Source: Eucalyptus grandis (Eukaryota; Streptophyta; Magnoliopsida; Myrtales; Myrtaceae). From it: DNA of 64,000 bases. The stretch covers positions 6,324,001 to 6,388,000 of the forward strand of contig NC_052616.1 of NCBI RefSeq assembly GCF_016545825.1, read 5' to 3'. This document shows positions 23,594-37,090 of the stretch, piece by piece. The first letter of the stretch is position 1, and the number at the start of each line of letters is the position of its first letter. The notes beneath the pieces were generated by a model, which made no database searches, was not told where the DNA came from, and saw only the letters and a list, made by a program, of their open reading frames with translations. A program made the translations under genes and the position numbers.

Positions 23594-24904
23594 ATGTCAC
23601 AGCTGAAGACGATCTCGCTCTCCCACCTGGACAATGTACCATCCTCGCCGGGGAAGTTCAAGCCCGACAAGTCGTTGACCTACATCCACCGCCTGCGGCT
23701 GCACTCCTCCGTGTCCAAGCTCACCCTCTGGCTGGCCCTCTTCCTCGGCCTCCTCGTCTTCTTCTTCTTCCTCTCCCCGCCCGCCGCGTCCCCGCCGCCG
23801 CGGCGGTCCCTCGGCTCCTGGGGCGGGTCGCGCTGGGAGAAGCGGATCCGGACGTCGGCCCGGGTCCGATCGCGGTCCAGCTTCACGGTCCTGGTCACCG
23901 GGGCGGCCGGGTTCGTCGGCACCCACGTCTCGCTCGCCCTCAAGCGCCGCGGCGACGGCGTGATCGGGCTCGACAATTTCAATGCGTACTACGACACCAG
24001 GCTCAAGAGGGCCCGGCAAGAGATGCTGGATCAAGCGGGGGTTTTCGTCGTCGAAGGAGATATCAATGATAAGGATCTCCTGAATAAGCTGTTCGATGTG
24101 GTGCCGTTCACTCATGTAATGCATCTCGCGGCGCAGGCCGGGGTGCGCTATGCGATGCAGAACCCGGCATCTTATGTCCATAGCAACATCGCCGGGTTTG
24201 TGAACCTTCTGGAGGTGTGCAAATCCGCGAATCCGCAGCCAGCGATCGTGTGGGCTTCTTCCAGTTCGGTCTACGGGCTCAATTCCAAGGTGCCCTTTTC
24301 AGAGAAGGACCGGACGGATCAGCCTGCGAGTCTGTATGCTGCCACGAAGAAGGCTGGTGAGGAAATCGCACACACTTATAATCATATTTATGGGTTATCT
24401 ATCACTGGATTGCGGTTTTTCACGGTGTATGGACCGTGGGGTAGGCCGGACATGGCGTACTTCTTTTTCACCGAGGATATCTTGAAAGGGAAGGAGATTA
24501 CAATATACGAAGGGCCTGATCATATCTCTGTTGCTAGGGATTTTACCTTCATTGATGATATTGTGAAGGGCTGTGTGTCTGCCTTGGATACTGCCAAGAA
24601 AAGTACCGGGAGCGGTGGGAAGAAGAAGGGGTCTGCGCAGTTCCGAATTTTCAATTTGGGGAATACATCCCCGGTGCCCGTGACAAAGCTTGTGAACATA
24701 TTGGAAAAGCTTTTGAAGGTTAAGGCTAGGAAGAAGTTCTTGCCTTTGCCGAGGAACGGCGATGTGAAATTTACACATGCAAACATAAGTTTGGCTCAGC
24801 GCGAGCTTGGATATAAGCCAACCACTGACTTGGAGACAGGGTTGAAGAAATTTGTGAAGTGGTACATTAGTTACAATAAAGGGTCGAAAAGGAGTTCCTG
24901 GTGA
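23594..24904 (+). CDS. UDP-glucuronate 4-epimerase (GAE1-like), intronless
   Basis: Interconverts UDP-glucuronate and UDP-galacturonate, the donor for pectin synthesis; GAE proteins are type II membrane proteins of the Golgi. The product has 436 aa, close to the family's 430-460. A single transmembrane segment spans about 44-60, followed by a Pro/Arg-rich stem. The extended SDR catalytic domain starts about 97 with NAD-binding GAAGFVG (103-109); LAAQAGVRY lies at 179-186, the SSS serines at 222-225 and YAATK (Tyr248, Lys252) is the catalytic pair. Other family blocks include GLRFFTVYGPWGRPDM, RDFTFIDDIVKG and NLGNTSPVPV. Start: the ATG gives the conserved SHLD..PS.PGKFK leader shortly after. 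GC content is high in the 5' third. Lack of introns is normal for GAE genes. It resembles Arabidopsis GAE1 more than GAE6. Confidence 0.95.
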   Translation: MSQLKTISLSHLDNVPSSPGKFKPDKSLTYIHRLRLHSSVSKLTLWLALFLGLLVFFFFLSPPAASPPPRRSLGSWGGSRWEKRIRTSARVRSRSSFTVLVTGAAGFVGTHVSLALKRRGDGVIGLDNFNAYYDTRLKRARQEMLDQAGVFVVEGDINDKDLLNKLFDVVPFTHVMHLAAQAGVRYAMQNPASYVHSNIAGFVNLLEVCKSANPQPAIVWASSSSVYGLNSKVPFSEKDRTDQPASLYAATKKAGEEIAHTYNHIYGLSITGLRFFTVYGPWGRPDMAYFFFTEDILKGKEITIYEGPDHISVARDFTFIDDIVKGCVSALDTAKKSTGSGGKKKGSAQFRIFNLGNTSPVPVTKLVNILEKLLKVKARKKFLPLPRNGDVKFTHANISLAQRELGYKPTTDLETGLKKFVKWYISYNKGSKRSSW

Positions 24905-27900
24905 AATTCTATATGCCAGTGCTAGTTTACAAAAATGATAATTGATCTCGACATTGACTTGGTGTCCCTGTGATCCTTAAATTCGATTCTATCTACGCTC
25001 ATTCGATTGGTATCATCATAGAAAAGGAACTGAGTCCTGTACCGTCCAGAATTCAGCAGGATGAAGCATTCTTTTGCAGGGCATTCTGAACTGTATGTGC
25101 TATGGTAATTGGGAGCATCGCACCAATTTTTCCCAAATATAGGTTCCTTTCTGCACTCTATGATTATTTTAGATCTGAAATATTGTACAGTCCATGACTG
25201 TAGAGATTACAATCATATGTTGATTGTTGGAACTTTTTCTTTTCTGATGGATGGGAATAAGATTTCAATTTGCTGCAATGAGTTTTTCGTTTGTCTTGTT
25301 CCTGAAGTGTTTGATGAGGTTGCCTCTATTACATCTTTGTCTCATTCCACAAGATCACTTACTTCTGTCTAAAGTAGTTTTAGTTCTTCCAGCTGGAGTT
25401 GACATTGTTATGCGTTTGTCTTTGCTCGTGTTTTCCTGTGCCCACTTGAGCATTGTCAATCACCTTTTGTCACCATTAATTGATTTTATTGTTTAGAGAA
25501 TCTCAGGAAATTGTTGTCATTCGATGGGCATGACTCTTAAAGGTTCGTTGTGCAGCAGTGAATCTGATCAAGTTCAGAAGCTTTTATTTAGATTTTGCAG
25601 TTTGTTAACAATCAATGCCCCGTCCAATGCGCATTGTTAACAATTTGCAAATATTTCATAAATGTTTACGATTCCCCTCAATTTTGTAGGGTTACATGGA
25701 CATTATAGTTGCAATTGGTATGATTATATATCCATCCTAAGGTCTACTTTGATTGTATTGATGTTCTGCTAGGTATACAAAACGAAAATCCGTTTTCAGG
25801 GTTATGCTCCGGAGTGGGACAAGAATGTGGCTGTTTTGCGCGAGTATAATGTAGTTGCTTAGTTTATGTTGCTGATTTCAATATATTGATGAGTCCATGA
25901 GATTTTTTTGTGGATACCACGTAATTAGTTAGTCTTTTTAAGGGTGATTAGGCTCGAACTGGTGATTGAAATGTTAAGTCAGAGGAGCATAAAGGAGGCC
26001 TTTATTTTTTTCCTCGATGATGAGAATTGATAACAGGTGACATTGATGAAGTTGCTTTAAACACTGTGGTGGCCTTTAAGTCGAAGCATGGTCCTCTGAA
26101 GTAGTAGGCGCAAGATGATTACATAGATGACAGATCACTCTCCTCCAATACTATAAAACCTTGTTCATAAATCCGAGGCGGTTCTTAAACAGATAATCGA
26201 ATTGAAGAAATATGAAACCAACGATCGAGCAAGTACATTTTATTCCAGATAGCTGCATCCATTTAGACAGACAGTCTATACTCGAGAATGTCTAGTCTGA
26301 GGGAACTTGAGCATGCTTGGTACTCAAATGCCAGAACCGTTTTCAGGGAACATGAGTATACTTTTTACACAGATGCCTGCACCATTGTTAAAATATTGGC
26401 AAAACGCCAGGGTATTACAAAGAATCTGCTTTACCAGAAGCATCGTATTACAGCTATTTTTTGACGGAAAAGTAGCACTTTATGACAAATTCAGATTCTC
26501 GTATTAATCCGACCAAAAAAAAAGAAAAGATTCTCGTATTAAGCATTCGGTCGTGGAGCATTTCACTTGCTAACCGCCACGTGGAAGAAGCCTGATGACA
26601 ATCTGCATAGTGATGCTGAACTGGAAGATTTGAGCTTTTTAAGTCGAGTCCCTGCAAGCCTCTGATCCTGTCAGACTATAACTTCCCTTCATCTGATCCT
26701 ATATAAAGCAATCGTTACATGATCCAATGCAAACCCTTTGGTTCGATTAACTCCATAACAGTTACAACGGGGCGGCTTATAAGCCGTGAGATTTTAGTTT
26801 TAGTCTTGTTTGTTACTCAGCATGGGAGGGTCCTCCTCTGTTAAGTCAAAGTATCAAATGGATCCTGAAATTAACATCATCTACCGGGAAGCCTAATTCT
26901 AATTGAATTTTGGTTTTGGTCTTTTACTGTGAAGCATCTGGTCTGATCCTGATCAGACCGCTCCCTCATAAAACTGGATCGCAATTCTATGGTGTCGTGC
27001 CCATCCCTTCACCAATTAGATGCAGAAATATGGGATAGACAATCTCAATTAATATCATCAAACTGATGTGTCCATGTCTTCCAGATGGATAGCTAACTTT
27101 CAATTCCATAATATTCACATCCACACCAATTTCAACAAGATAAATTAGATCCTAAGCAATCACAAGTCCAGTAAAATGTAATGTTTAATATTCCTCTTCT
27201 GTTTAATCGGAAATATATATATTAAAAACTCATGTATCGAGCTATATAGAAACAGAGCTCAAAATCCCCGAAGAAAAGCTTCAGCAGAGAGAATGTAAAA
27301 TGCCTTAAGATTTAAAATTCTCAGAGTTCACATTCAATTAAAACACTTGAATCTTAATTTTGAGCATCCTAAGGCCGTTGAAGTAACCCATGACAGATCA
27401 TGCAAGAGGATAATCCATTGATGGTTCAGCCCAAACTTATTGCTCATTTTCCGCCACATGAAAATAGTACTGGATCTGGAACAATGAGCAACTGTTATCA
27501 GAATCAGGTTTTAAGGGACTTGATGACAACCAAATGCTGAACTCTAAAGCGTTCAAACAATTGAGCAAAGAACTATTTGTCATTTGAGTAAAAGGATCAG
27601 CTGAGTGTCCTAAATGAGATCAGCTTAGAGGTAGAAGTCATTAATAGTCACCACTCACCACTTTCAAGTGCAGAGAACAAACTGAACATAATATAACATT
27701 GATTAGTAGGATCAAATTGCAGAAGTAGCTGTTGCGCAACAAACCAATTTCAAGAGTCATGTCAAAAGCATCACTAAGGATGACACGCAGATTTTTAGCC
27801 CAAAAAAGTTTTATTTTTGAACATGACTAATAATACTTGGGAAAAGCTATCGCGTATGTCAAGTAATGCTACTACATTCTGATTAGTACCTGCTCAGGTA

Positions 27901-28056
27901 GGAGTTCAACTTAACTTAAAGCCTTTAAGCTTGATCGCATTGCCGCATCATCATCCCCAATTAGCTCAGCCTGAAGGATGCAGCGTCAAACATCGATGAC
28001 TTAACTGATTCTGCATCTACAGATATATGTGCCAAATCAATTGCCTTCATCAACGA
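24905..28056. other. Intergenic between GAE and NYN genes
   Basis: The first 300-600 bp after the stop is probably 3' UTR. At about 25775-25863 an open stretch (reading GYAPEWDKNVAVLREYN then a stop) after a CTGCTAG acceptor-like site looks exon-like but stands alone. The interval 27,300-28,056 probably includes the 3' UTR of the minus-strand gene. Other open frames (25109-25372, 26307-26507) show no domain. Confidence 0.4.
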
Positions 28057-29205
28057 TCATGAAGATTGGTGAGATGCCTGAGAAGAAGCAACTTCATCAT
28101 CTGAGTCCAGATCCCACCAAGCTCTTGTATTATCTTTTTCTATAAAGTCACCATCTACCCCGCTATCACTGTCTTCAAAATCCTGGCCTTCACTCTCATC
28201 AAAATAATCAGACATTTTTCTATCCACCTCTGGGTTGTAAGTCCACTCCAGCCTCTTCAAAATGTCACGGTCATTCCAACGGCCTACAACTGATGCAGCT
28301 TCTTTCTTAGCCTTTCCCATCAGAATATCCCTCCACGAGAACCCAACATCTGCTGTTCTCTTCAAAGGTCCGTCGTTTATATCTCCCACAACAACTGTCC
28401 TAAGACACCTCATTTTTGCTTCCTTTAAAATATCCACAAAATCTGAATCATCCGAGACCAGGACCAAACAATCAGCCTTCCTCTTATCCATCACATCAAC
28501 TATATTATTCCTCAATGCAATATCTGCCGCTTGAGGCTTATCTGAGACCATATTCACAAAAAACCCTGCTCGTTTCAACTCACCTGCTAAACCATACCCG
28601 ACTTTGGGGGTCAAAACATCCCTCGCGGAATTCTTGTACTTCTCCATTTTCATCGAGTACTTGGCAACCAAGTTCACCCTCCTCTTCCCCCTCGCGGACT
28701 CTATTTGACTCACCCTCTTCGTATGTTCACGCTCATGGATTTGCTTGAAATGATTAATGAGTTTTTCATTCGTATAGAATTTCCTCCCACAGACACGACA
28801 CAAGTATGGCTCCATCGGCCTGATCACACCCTTATTTTCCAACTTGTTCAACACCTTCCTCTCTTTCCTTTGCTCCCTAACATCTGGAGGGACGTAGCTG
28901 AATGCGTGACGATTAGCATAAGCCACCATGTACTGGACCACACCGAATGAAGAAGCTGACGCTTTTAGCTTGATAGCAGCATCGAATGGAGGGAACGAAT
29001 TAGGAGGCTTGTTGTCTAAATCCCAAAAGATGGCCACACTATTCTTGTTACTTGATGAAGGTAATGGCTCCAAATAAGTAGAAGTGACACCAAGCGGTTC
29101 AGAGTGACAATATCTAGCAAAGGCAGTGTACGTGCACTTGAGAGCGTCGAGTTTTCCGAAATTAGCAAAACAGCAAATGCCTCGAATCTTCATATGAACA
29201 ACCAT
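28057..29205 (-). CDS. NYN-domain protein with C2H2 zinc finger
   Basis: Belongs to plant proteins usually labelled putative endonuclease with C2H2-type zinc finger. NYN domains are PIN-like nuclease folds that cleave RNA using clustered Asp residues. Seen: Asp-rich strand FWDLDN (about 60-65) at the domain start, a C-x2-C-x12-H-x4-H finger (Cys136, Cys139, His152, His157) inserted in the domain, the AADIAL segment, the second acidic cluster SDDSDF (251-256) and an acidic tail with DDEVAS. The length is 382 aa from the ATG at 29205. An open frame begins at a TTG 27 bases upstream but is not an ATG; another ATG at 29193 (378 aa) is equally possible. The N-terminus, with few acidic residues and several Arg/Lys, could be an organelle transit peptide. 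Single exon; RNA target unknown. Confidence 0.88.
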   Translation of the reverse strand: MVVHMKIRGICCFANFGKLDALKCTYTAFARYCHSEPLGVTSTYLEPLPSSSNKNSVAIFWDLDNKPPNSFPPFDAAIKLKASASSFGVVQYMVAYANRHAFSYVPPDVREQRKERKVLNKLENKGVIRPMEPYLCRVCGRKFYTNEKLINHFKQIHEREHTKRVSQIESARGKRRVNLVAKYSMKMEKYKNSARDVLTPKVGYGLAGELKRAGFFVNMVSDKPQAADIALRNNIVDVMDKRKADCLVLVSDDSDFVDILKEAKMRCLRTVVVGDINDGPLKRTADVGFSWRDILMGKAKKEAASVVGRWNDRDILKRLEWTYNPEVDRKMSDYFDESEGQDFEDSDSGVDGDFIEKDNTRAWWDLDSDDEVASSQASHQSS

Positions 29206-29879
29206 GACAAATAACAAGCTAAAAGCCACCAACTTATGCTTCAGAAATCAAAATCTCCAATGTGGACAAAACCGAATATCTGAAGCTTAATCGCACACAA
29301 CCCTGTTTACATATGGATTCGTACCTTCACGATTCCCGAAGCAGAGACTAGGACGTTGTCTGGTTCAAGGTCGGGGATCTAGAAACGGATCCCAATTCGA
29401 TTGATGGGTAAAGCTTAGTTTTTCGTGAACCATGAATACACCACTTCCGCACAATCATCTCCCACGCACTATCCTCCCATCAACTGTAAAAACCACATTG
29501 CCAGCTCCTATGTTCCACTGAAGCATTTCATCAAACAGGCGTTATGCAATCTTGAAAAACATATGACCAAACGAGCGTATAGCTATCTGGCTGTCTTTCT
29601 TGCCGGACAACAGAACGCTCGTTCGAGGTTTACTTTCTGGGTTCTCTTCAAACAAGCCTTCCGCTGCATTATCACGACCCACAGCTATCTTATGTGTGCG
29701 TACATATGCGTCTCTGGGCGTGAGAGAGAGCGAGAGATGAAGCTGTTTTCATGGCGATCGAGAGTCCAGGCCATTTCAAAGTCCATCCGACGAGGTTCTT
29801 GGCAGGCTTACTCGTGACTGGGCCCAACAAGGGTCTACAATAACGAGAATCCATCCTAAAAATCTCGTCTTTCGTTCTA
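29206..29879. other. Upstream region of the NYN gene
   Basis: Contains its presumable promoter and 5' UTR on the minus strand. A plus-strand frame at 29425-29817 has no domain and I reject it as a gene. Confidence 0.4.
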
Positions 29880-30305
29880 CGGATAATTACACAAATAATC
29901 CATAAATTGACTTATTATACAATCTGATCCTCAAACTTGCGATTTGTTTAATGTCATCACGTAATTTAGTCCACTGTGCAATAATGTCCCTAAATTTTTA
30001 ATTTGTTCAATGCGATTCTTGATCTTTTGGTACATGTTCAATATATTCCCTCAATTACGTTAAAATATCTAATATTGTCTTTTATTAATTCAAGTTCTAA
30101 GATAATATAAAGCATTTTTATATAGTGCAGATTAAATTAAACACGTACTAAATGTTTAGAGATCATATTGAATAAATATAAGTTCCAAGAATAACAATAC
30201 ACATTGAACAAAAGTTCAAAGACCACATCAAATAAATTAAAAAATCAGAAATGATATTGCATATTGAGTTAAAGTTCATCGAGCATTTGTGTCATTTTCC
30301 CTTAT
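29880..30305. repeat. Fold-back element with ~165-bp arms
   Basis: Left arm about 29880-30065, right arm about 30140-30305 inverted. Matching phrases include ACACAAATAATCCATAAATT on the left against ACACAAATGCTCGATGAACTT on the reversed right end, and TTTTTAATTTGTTCAATG against TTTTTTAATTTATTTGATG. The arms contain degenerate internal units (ATTTGTTCAATG-like). No protein is encoded. It resembles non-autonomous Mutator-type fold-back elements common in plants. Confidence 0.7.
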
Positions 30306-33300
30306 TTTTAAGTGTTCTTGACATGGAAAAATAATCCAATAAAATCATTTTATTGATGGTTTTTTTTGCTAATAGGTTTTCCAAAATTAACTTTACTTCC
30401 ATTTTTCATTTTTAATAGAATTTATAAGTGATGCTCATGTTGAGTAACAACTTATTCGCTAAAACCCCAAATTTCATGTCGGGTCAAATTAGATTTCTGA
30501 GTTTTCATGAGTCCTAACGTACCTAACTAAGATAGACTTTTTTTCCACAAAACAAGAAATCATTGCGAAAGACATTTTGGTCTAACTCCCTCTCTTTTTC
30601 AACTAAACCATCATAAATTTTTAGATTGTTGAAAAAATACAATGGAAACTGAAAACAAAAGTTTCGAAATGGACAGTCAAAGTGCATCTCTATTTTGGTT
30701 TTCCTATAACGACTTCTTCGGGACCTAGTGCTTTCACACTAGTGACTAACGATGACATTAATTGTGTAAAAGATTGTTTTATATAACTTGTCTCCAACAG
30801 TTTCAATTACTAAAAAAAGAAAACGATGTTTCCCGGGATTTTATAATTGTACCATCTTAAAAAAAGGCAGTAACTTACTATAGTTTTTGAGAAATTAACT
30901 CAATTTTAAGGCGCTACAGTTTTGAAACGTGAAATATAAAAACATGCACCCCTAGAGTACAACAAGAGAACGATTAGTCACAACTACATCAAACGAGCTC
31001 GCTTAGTGTAAAGAGAAATTAATTATACTGTAACTCTTATTAGAGATCCCATATATAAAATAAAGTGATTTGAAGATTAAGAGAAGTTAAGGGAAATTTG
31101 CCACCTTAGAACAGTGCAATTCGCAAGATTGAGATTGAGATAAGCTGAGGGGAATTAGTCACCTATACTAAGCTTTACAAGCGAAGGCAAGTGGCATGTT
31201 GTTTCTTCATTTTTCTGACACTTGCGATTGAGGAATCTACCCTAATGAATAAAGACAAACTAAAAACAAAACAACAAGAACAATATTCAAATTTAAAAAT
31301 TCAAAGTGAAACAATCCAATTCAAATTGAACAAGTGTTCATTAAATATTTAAACTAGCAAAATGACAAATCTACGAATTGCATGTTAATTACCGAGGAGA
31401 CAAGATTTTCTGTTAAACAAAGCACTCAATGAAGTGTTCATCTATGAAATAAAAACTAAAAATGGCTAAAATGAGGACTTTCCACGGATTACAAAGTAAT
31501 ATGGACATGAGGGCTAAACGGAAAATATAGAAATGAGACAAAAATCATTTTAGACTCAATCATATAGATGCGGATACAAGTAATAGCTCATGCTGAATCA
31601 CAATTACAAGGACATAAAAGGTATCAACAGTCGAATTGGATCTGAGGTGATCCGAGCAAGACGTCAAAGCCTAGAAAATAAAACCTTTGATGGAGCAAAT
31701 GGGCCACCTTGAAAAAGCAAAGAGCAATTTGAATAAAGCACCGGGAAAATGGTATAAGAAAGATCATCACGACATTGAAGTAAACCCTAAGGTAAAGTGA
31801 AGACTTTTAAAGGAAAGATTTTGATTTCCCCCTTTTTTACTTTGCTCAAGCCAGCACGATCATGTGAAAGTTAAAACCAATTTATAGATCTCCAAATCTG
31901 ACTTTTCTCCTCACTTTTTGACTAGTGTTAATCCGGACACACTTCTCGTAAGCGAAATGTCGCATATTCAATGGATTAACTAGTTCGATGCATTTATATG
32001 GCAAAGTTTATGGAGCTAATTAAAGTAGCTTTTTCTCTTTATTTAGAAAAAGTGATACGCGTTCATATTTTGTCTGTCTCATCCCCTGAACTTCTCTCTA
32101 CTATTTGAGGTCGGTCTCCCACGCTCTCTTCATATGAATTTAATGCATTTCGAATTGACGATAGTGGCAAGTGCCAACTTTTCCATCTCAACTCCTTTTC
32201 GCCTTTGAAAAGCACCCGCATGACTTCCCTCCTTCCCCTTTTCTTTTTTCCATCTCAATCATGACGAGAATGGTGGAGAGATTACGCATCACATCAACCC
32301 CCGTAATGTCTCAATCAAAATCAAATTACGTCATTTCTTGTCATGGTGATGACAATTTTCCACCTCTTTTCCTTGACATTATTTGCTATTCCTTGTACTT
32401 TGATAAGAATAGATGAATAAATACACTATATCCTACGTTTCTAGGGGAGTAGAGGATGGTTAGTTTTGCAACCACAGCCCCTTTTTCTTCGTGTGCATTG
32501 AAAAGGATGGCCACGTAAATAGGGTCCAGGGGACCACCCCAAATGCTATGTGTGCTCCAAAATTTGAAAGTTGGCAAACCTACTACTTTTCCCTTGTGCC
32601 TTATTCGATGGAGGAATCCAACTTCTAAGGTCCACTTTCTTGGTGGAAATCATTATGCAAGAAAAACCTACCCAACAAAATAATTTATTCAATTCAAATG
32701 ATAGAGATTAGTATGGAACTTCGTATAGTTCACAAAGCAACAATTAATAAGATTAATTCTATGTAAAAACCTAATAGTTTCGCAAATTTAGTGACACCGG
32801 CGTGTTCAGCATTAATCAAATCTTGGTTTGAAGAAAAACATCAAAACTTCCATCTACCAAATAATTACATGACTAGACATTTGGGATTCTCTATCTTAAA
32901 GCTTGGGGACAAGATTGACAAGAAGGGAGGAATGCCCCCACTAGTTTGTGGTTTTCTTTCATTTCCTAGATTAATCAGTCGCTTGGGCCACCATTATGCA
33001 CAGTGTATGGAACTTCTGCGTGGAATCTCGAAGGAGCAAATATAATATAGAACACAACAGAATGAACAGAAAACGATGAAAGACGATTTTAATGTTTGCT
33101 ACCATGTTTCAGATATAATGCATTCTTAAATGAGGTGATTTACCTGTTTCTGAATTCCCCGTTCAATTATTATCATTCGACAAGCTTAAAAAAATGAGGC
33201 TGCTCAATTTGAATTTCGTCCTCGGGCCATTGTCAAAACACAAACATTACATGGGCAGAAAGCTGTGTCGTAGCAGTATGATAGTTGGAGCCACCCAAGA

Positions 33301-36300
33301 AGGAGTACCACCAACCCCACTTTTCAATTGGCATAAAAAGACTGATGTTTCCTCTTCCTTCAATACTATATGATTATCATATTAGTATTTTTCTCTAAAT
33401 GCAATAGTTAACAGAAAGAGAATCCAAGGCTGCTAAAGAACCGTCAAGGTTGTCCACGTTCGCGAGTTAGGAAACTGGACGATCAACGCAAGGGCGCCGT
33501 CGCGTCAAAGGTCGCGTACGTGAAGTCAGCTTTCGGACAGTTTTGTCTTGTTGTCCGAGGAAGAACATGTGCGACGGAGGGATGCGTCTAGCTTGTTCGG
33601 GAGAGCATTCGAAGTCGTCGTGTTACTGGTCCGTTCTGTGTCGGAAGCGGAATCGGAATCGGGGGTGGTCTCTTGGGGGACCAGTTGAGTTAGGCATTCC
33701 CCAAACCCTAATCCACCTTCAATACGGAAGATGGCTGATGAAGCATTTATGTGGTTTTCCATTGTACTGTATTCCCTCGCGTGCACGGCTAACGTTCATG
33801 ACCTGGTCTAGCTTCTTGACCGGGGAGCGGAGGCTGCGCTGTCCATGAGAAGCAAAAAAATTCACAGCTCACGTACTTCGTTTTCTAGAAAAGACTAATG
33901 TTTGGACTTCATTTAGGCTTTCTTTGTTGTTGTCCAAGAAATATTGTATTCATTTTACGAATATATAAGAGAGAAACACGATCTAATTACACATCAAGAT
34001 AAATTTTAGACAAATTCAAAACAAAACAAACTCTAAATCGGAAGATGAATTACTAGAATAAAGTCGAGAGTAATATGCTTAAAGAGCATATCCAAAATTG
34101 TTGGTCGATCATCGAATCCGTCTTTAATAACGAATTTACAGTGAGATTTTCATCCATTGCTACAACTTTACTTTTCCGTGGTGCATGTTTAGATTCGGCA
34201 TTCCCAATATTATCCCCGTTCATTTCTATATCGAACGGTGTCTTGAATTTCAAATTTTAGGTCAGCAAAAGTTCTCGAAAAATCTCCCCATAATTGGTAC
34301 ATATAAAATGGACTATAGTCAAAACTTGCCATGTGGGGTTGCCACACAACTCCCCGTCGAGACCGCCAAAGTTAGGTCTTCCCACCAATCAATCCTCTGA
34401 TTTCTCCACCAGAGAAAGATAAAAGAAGGGCGAGCGTTAAGGATCTTGTCGAAGAGTCAAGATTGCAGGATGGATATAACCAGTAATAATAGAAAAGTAG
34501 TTTCCCCTCTGTGAACCGTTGGCGCAGAAATACTTTTAAAAAGGGATGGAGGCGACTGTGGAGAGTTTCACACCTAATTTGAAAGTGTAACCCCGCCTCG
34601 GTCCTTTATCTTTCATACCATTGCGCCGAAAGTGATATGAAAACCCTCATAAATAATGAAATAATGCTCGATTGGATTCAATTGATTGATGTTAGGTAGG
34701 TATTTATAGGTGGAAGGAGAACACTTAATTAAGCTCTTCAAGGGTAATTAAGCTCTTCAAGGCTTATCTCTTGAAAGCAAATTGATAGAATGAGTAGACA
34801 AACCGGATTGAGGGTCTTTTGGTTTAACTTGGCTACTTGAGCTCATCCATAAATAAATTCACAGAAAGTCTTGGAGTTGGTTTTGAGTCAAACAATATGG
34901 TCAAATTTCTTAGAAGGGCCAATTTCCCATGTCCACCTATCGACCATTCTGGTCGATCATGCTGAATAATTCAAATATGTTACCACCCATTCATTTCAAT
35001 AGTTTATTTTGAAATATCCACAGAAATCTTATGAAGTTCTACTTGACAAAAGCAACTATAGAGACACGGGATATTTGGAGGGTGGGTTATGGCCTATTGA
35101 TACAGATCAGGAATTAAGCCTTATTATTACTTTCTTCCCCCCAAAAATAAAAGGGTCTAATCACCTTTTGCATAAAAAGGAGTGTCTTATCAATTTTAAT
35201 CCTTTTTTTCTTTTTCTTTTTTTGTAAGGGTCTTATCTTTTTATAAAAGAAAAGTTATGATCAAAAGTAAATTTTTGCATTAGATGCTATTAAAGTAACT
35301 TATTTAAATGTCTTTCAAAAAGAGGAAACTTTAGAAAGTAAGATTCACGAATTCCGAATGACTAGCTTTTATCCATACCTTTTGATCGCCTTATGATTTT
35401 GTTCATCACTTCTATAAATTACACTTCTCAATCCTTCAACCCTCATAAACGAATCAAGGTATGTTCAGTACTATTTTTCACACTTACTAATTCTAGATGA
35501 TGTTTTTTTTTTTTTAAATCTATTTTGAGCAATTTGTGAACTCTTTTTGCAATTTTTTCATTATTTAGTTGTGATTTCTTAAAGGAAGATTTTTTTTTTA
35601 AATTATATCAAGGAACTTGCCGTTTAATTGATTATGGGACAACGTAGGACTACAAAATCCTTCTTCGAGAAACTGGACTCTTAAAGTTTAGAAGCTAATA
35701 AATCAAATTCAATTCACTTTTAGTGATTTTTTTTTAAATTTTAATGTATGTTTTATTAATGTGTTGAGTCGATTTCATTTGACATATCCTTCAGTAACGA
35801 AAATTAATAAAATAAATAGCTGCATCATTGTTAAATTTTTACCCCCTCGCTCAAAATCATGGCTCCGTCACTGAATATCCTATCATGATATTTCTTTAGT
35901 TTCGGTTGCGCCATAATTATTTCAAAATTCTATTTATCTCAATGCCTTCTTTAAAAAGATCATGGGGCCACAGGTTGAAGAGCTTAATCTATATTCATTG
36001 ATGCAAGAAAATCAAATATTTAGCAAGTGATAATTTGGTTTTTCTTTTAACACGGGCATCCGAACCTTTCGACTCGACTAATCTTCACAGATATACTCAA
36101 ATGGTCCCCTTCATATATGTCAAATAAGGCTCTATCCATGGGACGACGAATGTGGTCCCCAAGGTAGTACAAGTGGGTAATTCCATGAGTTGAATGCAAG
36201 ATCTTTTTTTTTTTTAATTCTAATCGAGCACTTAATCACTCAGTTAATCACTTGGGGTAAAAAAAATTAAGTCGCATAACTGAGATTCAAGCCCTGATCT

Positions 36301-37090
36301 TTAACATGAGAGGCACGACACAATCACTTCGCCTGATACGGTATTCATTACCAAATAGAAACTACATTAGTTTCAACGTCTTCCTCAGTTTTCCATTTAC
36401 AGGAGTTTTATTTGCTGCATGAAGAGGAATCACATTACCCAACTATGAATTGAGTGTTGCTTTAAACTATCCTGCCCCCAGTACGAAGAAATCCTGCTTC
36501 ATTTACTACTTTCAAACTCGATAATTGAGATATTAAGGTGTGATTAGCAGAATTTTCGACAGTGCAGTAATTTGGAACTTTGCATAGGACTTCTCTTTGA
36601 TTATTTCAAAAATAATTTCCAAGACCAGTTAATATCTTTTTTAAGATATTAAATTCTACCGCGGCCAACTCCAACATAAAATAATTAAAGAGCACGCATG
36701 TCTCAAAAATAATTTTCACCAACGGTATTTAATACTTTCTCTTCATCATGTTTGGCCAAAATATTTTTTTCATTTTAATGGGAAGAGGGAAAAGGGAAAA
36801 AGATCAATCTTTGCGAGAAAATGAGCTGATTACCGCAAGAAATCCGACATCTCCTTTTCCCGAAAAGAGCTCTTTCTTTAGCTTCAAAAAGTTAGCCAAT
36901 TTAGGACCACCGTATCTGATCACCCTTTCCTAGAAATTTAAATTCCAAGAGATCGATATCCAACGTTGCTGTAATAAACCGAAATTCCCTCGGAATCTAA
37001 TCCCGAGTGCAGGTGTGAATCGTGTCAGAAGGGGTGAAAAAAAAGCGGCCATTCAATGCAGATGTCCTTCTCCTTTTGAAGTTTCTACGT
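30306..37090. other. Long repeat-rich intergenic region, no gene recognised
   Basis: AT-rich throughout except about 33430-33850. In that segment an ATG near 33731 opens a short frame (reading MADEAFMWFSIVLYSLACTA, then lost), which could be a first exon or a gene fragment but matches nothing I know. A short duplication of TTAAGCTCTTCAAGG occurs at about 34730 and 34750. Open frames at 32171-32416, 32791-33045, 34053-34253 and 35009-35227 have no domains. Confidence 0.45.

Noticed and set aside
23597..24181. Long minus-strand frame with Arg/Gly/Glu repeats
   Set aside because: Shadow of the GC-rich 5' end of the GAE gene.
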